Assembly: GCF_022712295.1 (NCBI RefSeq)
Contig: NZ_JALAGT010000040.1
Coordinates: forward strand, 1-13,045
Source of the DNA: Galactobacter sp.
GTDB lineage: Bacteria; Actinomycetota; Actinomycetes; Actinomycetales; Micrococcaceae
Length of the DNA stretch: 13,045 bases
Direction: 5' to 3'
Shown here in pieces: positions 6,805 through 13,037 of the stretch. Each line of letters begins with the position of its first letter. Position 1 is the stretch's first letter. Under the pieces are notes generated by a model, which was not told where the DNA came from, ran no database searches, and saw only the letters and a program-made list of their open reading frames with translations. A program made the translations under genes and the position numbers.

Positions 6805-6848
6805 GTTCACCGACTGTTCACCGGCACCCCTCCGCACGGTCACCTTCC
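6805..6848 (+). promoter_or_regulatory. PHO-box-like direct repeats (RegX3/PhoP-type operator)
   Basis: Two adjoining 11-base direct repeats, GTTCACCGACT (6805-6815) and GTTCACCGGCA (6816-6826), are followed after one degenerate unit (6827-6837) by GGTCACCTTCC (6838-6848) in exact 11-base register. The unit matches the GTTCACC-type PHO box described for Streptomyces PhoP and resembles RegX3 sites. It lies in the divergent senX3/phoU gap, so it could control both genes and give autoregulation. Confidence 0.75.
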
Positions 6849-6919
6849 ACTGGTTGGCTGGCCTGAACACGCCCGATCCGGGCGATGAAGGTGAAGATCC
6901 TTAAGGAAAGGATGCTTGC

Positions 6920-7576
6920 GTGCGCAAGGTGTTCCAGGCCGAACTCGAGGGAATCGGCGAAGAGCTCGTGACGATGACCCAGGATGTGGGTGAGGCCATG
7001 CGAAGGGCGTGGACGTCGTTCGCGACGGCAGACACCGATCTGGCGCAGGAGGTGATTGCCGCTGACGCCAGGATCGATTTTCTTCAGAACCAACTGGACG
7101 AGCGTGCCATCGACGTCCTCGCCCTGCAGGGCCCCGTCGCTGCCGACCTACGCATGATCGTGGGGTCGCTGCGCATGTCCGCCTCTCTGGAGCGCATGGG
7201 GGACCTGGCAAGGCACATCGCACAGCTGACCCGGTTGCGCTTCCCGGAACCCGTGGTCCCGGATCGGATCCTCCCCACGTTCCAGGAGATGGCCACGCTG
7301 GACATGGAGATCGCCTCCCAGCTCACGGAACTCCTCACCACCCGTGACCTGGAGCTGGTTCGCAAGATCGTCTCCGCCAACTCTCGGATCGACGATCTGC
7401 ATGCTTCCGTGTTCCGCATCGTGGCCGGGCCCGACTGGACGGCCTCGGCCCCGACCACGGCGGATGCCACCCTGACCAGCCGTTACCTGGAACGCTTCGG
7501 AGATCACGGGGTGTCCGTGGCCCGCAAGGTCAGCTACCTGGTCACCGGAGAGTGGGAGCCTGCGGCTCTGTCCTGA
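6920..7576 (+). CDS. phoU: Phosphate signalling/transport regulator PhoU
   Basis: PhoU links the Pst phosphate transporter to the histidine kinase and represses phosphate-starvation signalling when phosphate is plentiful. The 218-residue product is two tandem three-helix PhoU domains. Each carries the metal-binding signature: Glu91-Arg-Met-Gly-Asp95 in the first (SLERMGDLARHIAQL) and Glu191-Arg-Phe-Gly-Asp195 in the second (YLERFGDHGVSVARKV). There is no signal peptide or membrane segment. The start is GTG with AAAGGA seven bases upstream. It is divergent from senX3-regX3 across a gap holding the PHO-box-like repeat. The leader can also form a short hairpin (ATCCTT 6897-6902 with AAGGAT 6908-6913) covering the ribosome binding site. 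Confidence 0.95.
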   Translation: MRKVFQAELEGIGEELVTMTQDVGEAMRRAWTSFATADTDLAQEVIAADARIDFLQNQLDERAIDVLALQGPVAADLRMIVGSLRMSASLERMGDLARHIAQLTRLRFPEPVVPDRILPTFQEMATLDMEIASQLTELLTTRDLELVRKIVSANSRIDDLHASVFRIVAGPDWTASAPTTADATLTSRYLERFGDHGVSVARKVSYLVTGEWEPAALS

Positions 7577-7593
7577 ACCGCATCAGCAAGACG

Positions 7594-7650
7594 AATGCCC
7601 GACGGTTCGGGGCGCCTACCAGCGGTAGGCGCCCCGAACCGTCGGGCATT
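7594..7650. terminator. Bidirectional terminator between phoU and gpmA
   Basis: A perfect 27-base inverted repeat (7594-7620 with 7624-7650) with a three-base loop lies between two converging genes, 17 bases after the phoU stop and 15 before the gpmA stop. The arms begin with AAT and end with ATT, and both flanks are moderately T-rich in the outgoing direction, so it should work both ways. Confidence 0.92.
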
Positions 7651-7665
7651 GATATTTCCGAGAGA

Positions 7666-8409
7666 CTACTTCTTGCCCTGGTTGGCCACGGCAGCGGCAT
7701 TCTCGGCCGCGGCCTCCGGATCCAGGTAGCGCCCACCCGGGGTGATCGGCTTGAAGTCGTCGTCGAGTTCGTAGACCAGCGGGATGCCGGTGGGGATGTT
7801 CAGGCCGGCGATGTCGTCGTCGCTGATCCCGTCCAGGTGCTTCACGAGGGCACGCAGCGAGTTGCCGTGGGCGGTGACCAGCACGGTCTTGCCCTGGGTC
7901 AGGTCCTCCTTGATGGAACCCTCCCAGTACGGCAACAGACGCTCCAGCACGTCCTTGAGGCACTCGGTGCGAGGCACGGACTCGAGGTCGGCGTAACGCT
8001 CGTCGTTGGCCTGCGAGTACTTGTCGTCGTCCGGCAGCTCCGGCGGCGGAACGTCGTAAGACCGGCGCCAGGTCATGAACTGGTCCTCGCCGAACTCGTC
8101 ACGCACCTGCGCCTTGTCCTTACCCTGCAGCGCTCCGTAGTGGCGCTCGTTGAGGCGCCAGGAACGCTCCACGGGGATCCACTGACGGTCGGCGCTCTCC
8201 AACGCCAGGTTCGCAGTGAGGATGGCGCGGGAGAGAAGGGAGGTGTGCAGCACGTCCGGCTTGATGCCGGATTCCTTCAACAGCGTGCCGCCGTTGGCTG
8301 CCTCGGCGCGGCCCTTCTCGGTGAGGGTGACGTCCACCCAGCCCGTGAAGAGGTTCAGCTCATTCCATTCGCTCTGCCCATGGCGGAGCAGGATCAAGGT
8401 ATGGGTCAT
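7666..8409 (-). CDS. gpmA: 2,3-bisphosphoglycerate-dependent phosphoglycerate mutase
   Basis: This glycolytic enzyme interconverts 3- and 2-phosphoglycerate in the cytosol. The 247-residue product matches the usual length of about 248. It begins LILLRHGQSEWN, with phospho-histidine His10 in the RHG motif, then NLFTGWVDVTLTEKG (19-33), Arg61, the acid Glu88 in LNERHYGALQG, and the second catalytic histidine His181 in VTAHGNSLRALVKHL. The C-terminal tail after residue 230 is alanine-rich. The start is the ATG of MTHTLIL: TAGGAT ends seven bases upstream, suggesting a leaderless mRNA, and AGGA in the same stretch could serve weakly in ribosome binding. The ATG three codons earlier and the longer open frame upstream are rejected. 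The gene is divergent from the methyltransferase. Confidence 0.95.
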   Translation of the reverse strand: MTHTLILLRHGQSEWNELNLFTGWVDVTLTEKGRAEAANGGTLLKESGIKPDVLHTSLLSRAILTANLALESADRQWIPVERSWRLNERHYGALQGKDKAQVRDEFGEDQFMTWRRSYDVPPPELPDDDKYSQANDERYADLESVPRTECLKDVLERLLPYWEGSIKEDLTQGKTVLVTAHGNSLRALVKHLDGISDDDIAGLNIPTGIPLVYELDDDFKPITPGGRYLDPEAAAENAAAVANQGKK

Positions 8410-8416
8410 GGGCTCC

Positions 8417-8422
8417 ATCCTA
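8417..8422 (-). promoter_or_regulatory. Candidate -10 (TAGGAT) of gpmA, leaderless
   Basis: TAGGAT on the minus strand ends seven bases before the ATG of gpmA. No consensus -35 is seen 16-18 bases upstream. It lies 59 bases from the divergent methyltransferase -10. Confidence 0.5.
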
Positions 8423-8481
8423 GTCAGCGGAAGTCGGCAGCGTGGGGAGTAAGTCGAAAATGGTGGCCGGGCCGAGGACTC

Positions 8482-8487
8482 TAGACT
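8482..8487 (+). promoter_or_regulatory. Candidate -10 (TAGACT) of the methyltransferase gene, leaderless
   Basis: TAGACT ends seven bases before the GTG at 8495. No Shine-Dalgarno sequence is found between it and the start. The -35 region is not recognisable. Confidence 0.5.
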
Positions 8488-8494
8488 TGACCAC

Positions 8495-9319
8495 GTGGTG
8501 GAGAAGGCGCATGCGTACAAGGGCGGTGGGGCCAGGAATGCACGTGGCCCCCAGGGCAACCCGACGCGGGGCACCACCCACACGCAACGCATGCGCAGGG
8601 TGGACCGTTGGCTCACCGGAACTCAGGCCTCTCTGCTGAGGCACGGGCCTGCCAAGGTGGTGGATCTGGGATTCGGCGCGTCTCCCGTCACCACCGTGGA
8701 GATGTTCACCCGGCTACGAGACCTCAACCCCGACATCACGGTCACCGGGTTGGAGATCGAACCCGCACGGGTCGCCGAGGCCCAACCGGCCGCCGAAGCC
8801 GGATTGGATTTCCGGTTGGGCGGATTCGAGGTTCCCGTGCGGCCCGACCCTGCGGTGATCCGTGCCTTCAACGTGCTTCGCCAGTATCGGGAGGAGGATG
8901 TGGCAGACGTCTGGACGCTGCTGACCTCCAGGCTGTCACCGGGCGGAATCCTGGTGGAGGGCACGTGCGACGAGATCGGGCGGAGGGCGTGCTGGGCCAC
9001 CGTCGACGCGACCGGCCCTGTGTCGCTGACGCTGTCCACGCGCTTGGCTGGCCTGGAAGAGCCGTCCGAACTGGCGGAACGACTTCCCAAGGCCCTCATC
9101 CACCGCAATGTCCCCGGCGAGCGCGTACATGATCTCTTCACCGCTTTGGATGCCGCGTGGGCCAGGGCTTCCGTGGTGGCGCCGTTCGGGCTGCGGCAGC
9201 GTTGGCGGGCCATGTGCATGGACCTGGTCGATCAGGGCTGGGCTTTGTTGGACGGTCCTCACCGCTGGCGACTCGGTGAGCTCACCGTGGCCTGGGACCA
9301 GGTGGCTCCGCTCGACTGA
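8495..9319 (+). CDS. Class I SAM-dependent methyltransferase, substrate unknown
   Basis: The 274-residue product has a Rossmann methyltransferase core. Motif I is VVDLGFGASPVTTVEMF (55-71), the acidic residue that would bind the SAM ribose is Glu87 (TGLEIEP), and a later strand carries RAFNVLRQYREEDV (123-136) and SPGGILVEGTCDEIGRR (148-164). Before the core is a basic, glycine-rich segment (1-36) with RGTTHTQRMRRVDRWL. A C-terminal region of about 90 residues is tryptophan- and arginine-rich. No DNA-, rRNA- or protein-methylase signature (such as NPPY) was found, so the substrate is unknown. From memory, similar genes lie next to gpm or phoU in other Micrococcales. The GTG at 8495 is preferred over the GTG at 8498 because of the -10 position; the two differ by one residue. 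The gene ends nine bases from the converging DUF2516-like gene, with no terminator between. Confidence 0.82.
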   Translation: MVEKAHAYKGGGARNARGPQGNPTRGTTHTQRMRRVDRWLTGTQASLLRHGPAKVVDLGFGASPVTTVEMFTRLRDLNPDITVTGLEIEPARVAEAQPAAEAGLDFRLGGFEVPVRPDPAVIRAFNVLRQYREEDVADVWTLLTSRLSPGGILVEGTCDEIGRRACWATVDATGPVSLTLSTRLAGLEEPSELAERLPKALIHRNVPGERVHDLFTALDAAWARASVVAPFGLRQRWRAMCMDLVDQGWALLDGPHRWRLGELTVAWDQVAPLD

Positions 9320-9328
9320 ACCCGTGGC

Positions 9329-9631
9329 TCAGTACCAGCTGCTGCCCTTGCCGGAGACCTCCGGGCGGACGTCTGCCAGGTACACGCCGGCTGCCACTGC
9401 GGCTGCCAACGTGAACAGGCTCGAGGTCGAGGCCATGAACGCCCCGAAAACGGTGATGGCGGTGGCGGCAACCAGGATCCCGCTCCAGGCACCCTTGCTG
9501 AGCTTCCCGTACGCGGTGAAGCGTTCGGCCGGTCGGCGCAGGCAGTCCAGGAGGGCCCACAAGCACAGGATCGCCACGACCACGCCCACCACGAGGAACA
9601 GCCAACGGGTGACGTAAAAGGCAACGATCAT
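9329..9631 (-). CDS. Small three-helix membrane protein (DUF2516-like)
   Basis: A 100-residue hydrophobic protein with three likely membrane helices at about 6-28 (FYVTRWLFLVVGVVVAILCL region), 49-67 and 70-86. Between the first two is a conserved-looking cytoplasmic loop, DCLRRPAERFTAYGKLSKGAW (29-49), followed later by LADVRPEV near the C-terminus. This arrangement fits the DUF2516 family of actinobacteria, whose function is unknown. The ATG follows a TAGAGT hexamer by six bases, so it may be a leaderless mRNA of its own; it also lies 33 bases downstream of the PLP enzyme gene on the same strand and could be co-transcribed. Confidence 0.8.
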   Translation of the reverse strand: MIVAFYVTRWLFLVVGVVVAILCLWALLDCLRRPAERFTAYGKLSKGAWSGILVAATAITVFGAFMASTSSLFTLAAAVAAGVYLADVRPEVSGKGSSWY

Positions 9632-9637
9632 GGCTCT

Positions 9638-9643
9638 ACTCTA
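9638..9643 (-). promoter_or_regulatory. Candidate -10 (TAGAGT) of the DUF2516-like gene, leaderless
   Basis: TAGAGT on the minus strand ends six bases before the ATG. It lies in the 33-base gap after the PLP enzyme stop. TTGACC occurs just upstream but only eight bases from the -10, too close to be its -35. Confidence 0.45.
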
Positions 9644-9664
9644 CGGTCCATGGTCAAGGCTGTT

Positions 9665-10825
9665 TCAGAGGGCGGCCGCGGCGGCGAGTCCGCGCTGCAC
9701 ATCGGCCCAGAGATCGTCGACGTCCTCGATCCCCACGGACAGACGAACCAACCCCTCAGGAACATCCACGGGTTCTGCCGCGTGGCGACGACGGCGTTCC
9801 ACCAGGGATTCCACACCACCGAGGCTCGTGGCCGGGGTGAAGAGCTGCAGGCCGGCGACAAACGCGTTGGCCCGCTCGGCGGAATCGAACACCACGGAGA
9901 TGATGGCCCCGAAACCGTCCAGCTGTGCGGCGGCGCGTGCGTGATGCTTGTCGGAGGGAAGACCGGGGTAGCGCAGATCTGAGAATCCCCCGGCCTGGTG
10001 CAGGCGCTCGGCCAGCATACCCGCGTTGGCCTCCGCACGGTCCAGACGCAGTGACATGGTGCGCAGGCCCCGCAGCGCCAGCCAGGCCTCGAACGGTCCT
10101 GGGATGGAGCCGGCCAGCGTGCGGCGACCGAGGAGCTTGGCTCGCAGCTCGGCATCCTTGACCACCACGATGCCCATGATGACGTCGGAGTGGCCCGCGA
10201 TGAACTTGGTCGCGGAGTGCACCACGACGTCTGCACCGACCGAGAGCGGGCGCTGACGCAGCGGAGTGGAGAAGGTGTTGTCCACGACCACGGTGACGCC
10301 GTGCTCGCGTGCGGCGGCTGCGATGGCGGGCACGTCTGCCACATCCAGGAGCGGGTTGACCGGGGATTCGAGCCAGATCAGGTCTGCGCCGGGCAGCGCG
10401 GCCAAAACCTGATCCGTGTCTGCGGGATCCACTTCTCGCAGGGTGAGGGCGCCGTCAGCGGCGAGTTCTCTGGCCAGGCCGATGGTGCCGTTGTATGCGG
10501 TCCCGGGGACCACCACGATGCCGCCGATCGGGACCAAGGAGAATCCTGCCGATACTGCGGCCATGCCTGAGGCATAGGCCAGGCCGGGGACGTCGGTGCC
10601 TTCCAACGTGGCAATGGCCTCCTCCAAAGGTTCCCAGGTGGGATTGGAGAAGCGTGCGTACCCGCGGGCACCGTCCACGGCCGGGTCGGAGCCCACGAAG
10701 GTGGAGGAGAGCACCACGGGAGGATTCAGCGGTGCGTCCGCAGTGCGCTCCGGCCTACCGAGGGAGACCACTGCGGTTGAGGGGGACACATTGTCGGGAT
10801 GCTGCACAGGCTGTTCGGCGCTCAT
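9665..10825 (-). CDS. metB: Cys/Met-metabolism PLP enzyme, probably cystathionine gamma-synthase or -lyase
   Basis: A 386-residue PLP fold-type I enzyme of transsulfuration. As a synthase it would join an acyl-homoserine and cysteine to make cystathionine for methionine synthesis; as a lyase it would split cystathionine. PLP contacts: Tyr56 and Arg58 in GYARFSNPT, the ASGMAA loop (85-90), Tyr111, ESPVNP (153-158), Asp182 in VVDNTFSTP, and Lys207 in VVHSATKFIAGHSD, which forms the Schiff base. Near the C-terminus, SLGGVESL is the substrate carboxylate loop. Length is typical. Synthase and lyase cannot be separated reliably by eye, so the symbol is provisional. The ATG is preceded at six bases by TACTCT and has no Shine-Dalgarno sequence. 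The DUF2516-like gene follows on the same strand. Confidence 0.88.
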   Translation of the reverse strand: MSAEQPVQHPDNVSPSTAVVSLGRPERTADAPLNPPVVLSSTFVGSDPAVDGARGYARFSNPTWEPLEEAIATLEGTDVPGLAYASGMAAVSAGFSLVPIGGIVVVPGTAYNGTIGLARELAADGALTLREVDPADTDQVLAALPGADLIWLESPVNPLLDVADVPAIAAAAREHGVTVVVDNTFSTPLRQRPLSVGADVVVHSATKFIAGHSDVIMGIVVVKDAELRAKLLGRRTLAGSIPGPFEAWLALRGLRTMSLRLDRAEANAGMLAERLHQAGGFSDLRYPGLPSDKHHARAAAQLDGFGAIISVVFDSAERANAFVAGLQLFTPATSLGGVESLVERRRRHAAEPVDVPEGLVRLSVGIEDVDDLWADVQRGLAAAAAL

Positions 10826-10831
10826 GGCACC

Positions 10832-10837
10832 AGAGTA
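10832..10837 (-). promoter_or_regulatory. Candidate -10 (TACTCT) of the PLP enzyme gene, leaderless
   Basis: TACTCT on the minus strand ends six bases before the ATG. No -35 consensus is seen at the normal distance; that region lies inside an imperfect inverted repeat (10839-10874). Confidence 0.45.
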
Positions 10838-10838
10838 G

Positions 10839-10874
10839 AACCGATCCGGCGCGACAGGCGCCTGGGATCCGGTT
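10839..10874. repeat. Imperfect inverted repeat over the -35 region of the PLP enzyme promoter
   Basis: AACCGATCCGGCGC (10839-10852) pairs with GGCGCC, three or four unpaired bases, then GATCCGGTT (10857-10874), allowing small bulges. The position just upstream of the proposed -10 would suit an operator for the methionine gene, but the imperfect match makes this tentative. Confidence 0.35.
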
Positions 10875-11057
10875 CATGACGGTCCTGCGCCACCGGATGG
10901 CACCGACGAACCGGCGCCCCACATCGCCACAGGGCCGCGCCCAAGTGCTTCCGAGCATCCAGTTTTCGTGCGGGTTCCGGCATCACGCCGTCCGCGTGTC
11001 CTCCACATACGGGCTTCGCATGGCCGGGTCCAGGAAGCTTCTCCTGGCCACGACCGA
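10875..11057. other. Intergenic region, no gene seen
   Basis: The space between the divergent PLP enzyme and tmk genes has no convincing coding frame. A 65-codon frame from ATG 10876 ends overlapping the tmk start, but it is Arg/Ser-rich with no homology I recognise. No tRNA-like cloverleaf was found. It contains weak promoter material only. Confidence 0.45.
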
Positions 11058-11063
11058 TAGGCT
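11058..11063 (+). promoter_or_regulatory. Candidate -10 (TAGGCT) of tmk-holB, leaderless
   Basis: TAGGCT ends six bases before the GTG of tmk. The bases between (CGTGGG) are not a good ribosome binding site. No clear -35 is found about 17 bases upstream. Confidence 0.5.
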
Positions 11064-11069
11064 CGTGGG

Positions 11070-11804
11070 GTGAACACCGAGCACCCCTCACCCGCCACAC
11101 CCGACTCCCGTCCTGGTGTGTTCCTCGTTTTCGAGGGTGGGGACGGCTCCGGAAAGTCCACCCAGACCAGGCGGGTCGCGGAGGCCCTCGAGGAACAAGG
11201 CCTGGAGGTCGTACTCACCCGTGAGCCAGGTGGCACGCCCATCGCGGAAGAACTGCGTTCCCTGGTGTTGGACCCCGCCAACGCCCCGGTGGATGACCGC
11301 ACCGAGGCACTGCTCTATGCCACCGCGCGTTCCTCTCACGTACACCGCGTGATCCTGCCCGCCCTTCAGCGCGGCGCCGTGGTGGTGTGCGATCGTTTCG
11401 TGGACTCCTCCCTGGCCTATCAGGGCGTTGGGCGCGGTCTGGGCATCGACACCGTGGCCCGCCTCAACGCCTTCGGCACCGAGGGGCTGCTCCCCGACCT
11501 CACTGTGGTGCTTGACGCCCCCGCCGAACTCGGCAGGATCCGTCGCGGCGAACGCTCTGAGACAGAGGACCGGTTGGAGGCGGAACCGGACAGTTTCCAC
11601 TCCACGGTCCGCTCCACCTTCCTCGAATTAGCGGCTCAGGCACCCGAGCGCTATCTCGTGTTGGATGCCACGCGCTCTGCGGCCGACCTCACCGCCGCCG
11701 TCCTCCACGCTCTCGAACCGCTACTGACCAGCGCCGACGGTGCCGTGACCACGGAGGCCGGGGAGCCCGCCGTCGGACACAAGAACGCAGAGGAGCGGGC
11801 ATGA
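11070..11804 (+). CDS. tmk: Thymidylate kinase
   Basis: Phosphorylates dTMP to dTDP with ATP, an essential step to dTTP. The 244-residue product has the P-loop EGGDGSGKST (22-31), TREPGGT (50-56), the DR-F motif with CDRFVDSSLAYQGVGRGL (107-124) holding catalytic Asp108-Arg109, and a LID region RRGERSETEDRLEAE (158-172). Residues 1-15 are a short non-conserved extension and the last 25 or so are a Gly/Glu-rich tail, so it is slightly longer than the usual 210. The GTG start is preferred because TAGGCT lies six bases upstream and the frame gives a natural lead to the first strand (VFLVFEGG). Its TGA stop overlaps the ATG of holB by four bases, so the two are one operon. Confidence 0.95.
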   Translation: MNTEHPSPATPDSRPGVFLVFEGGDGSGKSTQTRRVAEALEEQGLEVVLTREPGGTPIAEELRSLVLDPANAPVDDRTEALLYATARSSHVHRVILPALQRGAVVVCDRFVDSSLAYQGVGRGLGIDTVARLNAFGTEGLLPDLTVVLDAPAELGRIRRGERSETEDRLEAEPDSFHSTVRSTFLELAAQAPERYLVLDATRSAADLTAAVLHALEPLLTSADGAVTTEAGEPAVGHKNAEERA

Positions 11805-12955
11805 GCGTCTGGAGCGACCTCCCAGGCCAGGACGACGTCGTGGCCACCCTGGACCGCACTGTGCAGCAGGGGTCCCCCACCCATGCCTGGTTGTTCACCG
11901 GCCCTCCCGGGTCGGGCCGCACCAACGCGGCGCGCGCCTTCGCCGCCGCTTTGGAATGCACCGAGACCCGCCCCGAGCACCGTGGCTGCGGGAATTGCGA
12001 GGCATGCCGTTCCGTCCTGGCCGGCACGCACCCCGACGTCGCCATGGTCGCCACGGAGAACGTCACCTACGCCATCGCGGACGTGCGCGGTCTCATCACC
12101 ACGGCCCAGGACCACCCCTCCACCGGACGCTGGCGCGTCATCATCGTCGAAGACGCGGACAGAATGACCGAGCGCACCACCAATGTGCTGCTCAAGGCCA
12201 TCGAGGAGCCGCCACCTCACACCATCTGGATCCTGTGCGCGCCGTCCCCCGCGGACGTCCTCGTGACCATCCGCTCACGCTGTCGCGGCGTGACGCTGCG
12301 GGTGCCGAACGTGGAATCCGTGACCGATCTGCTGATCCGCCGCGACGGCCTCACCCCGGAACAAGCGGCCTTCGCCGCCCGCGTCTCCCAGGGACATATC
12401 GGGGTGGCGAGGCGCCTGGCGCAGGACGCGGGGTCACGCAGCCGCCGTGAAGCCGTGGTTTCCCTGCCCTTCAAGGTCAGGAATCTCCCCACCGCCATGG
12501 AGGCCGCACAGCGGTTCCTGGACCTCACAGCGTCCGAAGCGGAGGCCTCTGCCGAGGACCGCGCCGAGTCCGACGAGGCCAAGTTACGCACCCAACTGGG
12601 CCTCGGACCCGAGGAGACCATCCCGCCACAGCTGAGGTCGCACTTCAAGAACCTCACCGACGGAGCCAAGCGACGCGCACGCCGTGGCGTCACCGACGCC
12701 ATCGACCGCTCCCTCATCGACCTCACCACGTTCTTCCGGGACTGCCTGCTGCTGCAACTGGACACCCACCAGGACCTCGTCAATGCGCACATGTCCCAGG
12801 GCTTGGAACGCTATGCACAGGCCACCGACCCCGCGCACAGCCTGGCCTGCATCGACGCCATTGCCGCCACCAGACGACGACTGGCGGGCAACGTCTCCCC
12901 TCAAGCCGCCTTGGAGTCGCTGATGACCTCGCTCATCACCGCACCGCCGCACTGA
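11801..12955 (+). CDS. holB: DNA polymerase III, delta' subunit
   Basis: Part of the clamp loader that places the beta clamp on DNA, with delta and tau/gamma. The 384-residue product is an AAA+ protein: HAWLFTGPPGSGRTNAARAFAAAL (28-51) holds a Walker A-like loop with Arg40 in place of Lys; a zinc module of Cys53, Cys63, Cys66 and Cys69 (RGCGNCEACR); Walker B-like WRVIIVEDADRM (111-122); then NVLLKAIEEPPPH and the arginine-finger SRC motif (159-161). Residues after about 200 are the helical C-terminal collar region, with an acidic Ala/Glu-rich insertion near 245-260. The Arg for Lys change fits the regulatory, non-hydrolysing role of delta'. The ATG has GAGGAG five bases upstream and overlaps tmk by ATGA. 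Confidence 0.94.
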   Translation: MSVWSDLPGQDDVVATLDRTVQQGSPTHAWLFTGPPGSGRTNAARAFAAALECTETRPEHRGCGNCEACRSVLAGTHPDVAMVATENVTYAIADVRGLITTAQDHPSTGRWRVIIVEDADRMTERTTNVLLKAIEEPPPHTIWILCAPSPADVLVTIRSRCRGVTLRVPNVESVTDLLIRRDGLTPEQAAFAARVSQGHIGVARRLAQDAGSRSRREAVVSLPFKVRNLPTAMEAAQRFLDLTASEAEASAEDRAESDEAKLRTQLGLGPEETIPPQLRSHFKNLTDGAKRRARRGVTDAIDRSLIDLTTFFRDCLLLQLDTHQDLVNAHMSQGLERYAQATDPAHSLACIDAIAATRRRLAGNVSPQAALESLMTSLITAPPH

Positions 12956-13037
12956 CTCCCACGTACACCATCCGTAATTGCACACCCGCTCTACGATCAG
13001 CCGAACCGTCAACCCACCCCCCGCCAGGAGCCGCCCG

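Noticed and set aside
7552..8484. A 310-codon plus-strand frame opposite gpmA
   Set aside because: It passes through the phoU-gpmA terminator and is antisense to a full-length GpmA with all catalytic residues.
8410..8616. N-terminal extension of gpmA to 8616
   Set aside because: The added 69 residues overlap the divergent methyltransferase gene and its promoter, and the family starts right before the LILLRHG strand.
10876..11073. A 65-codon frame ahead of tmk with a four-base overlap
   Set aside because: The overlap with the tmk GTG looked like coupling, but composition is Arg/Ser-rich, no ribosome binding site was seen, and the tmk -10 lies within it.
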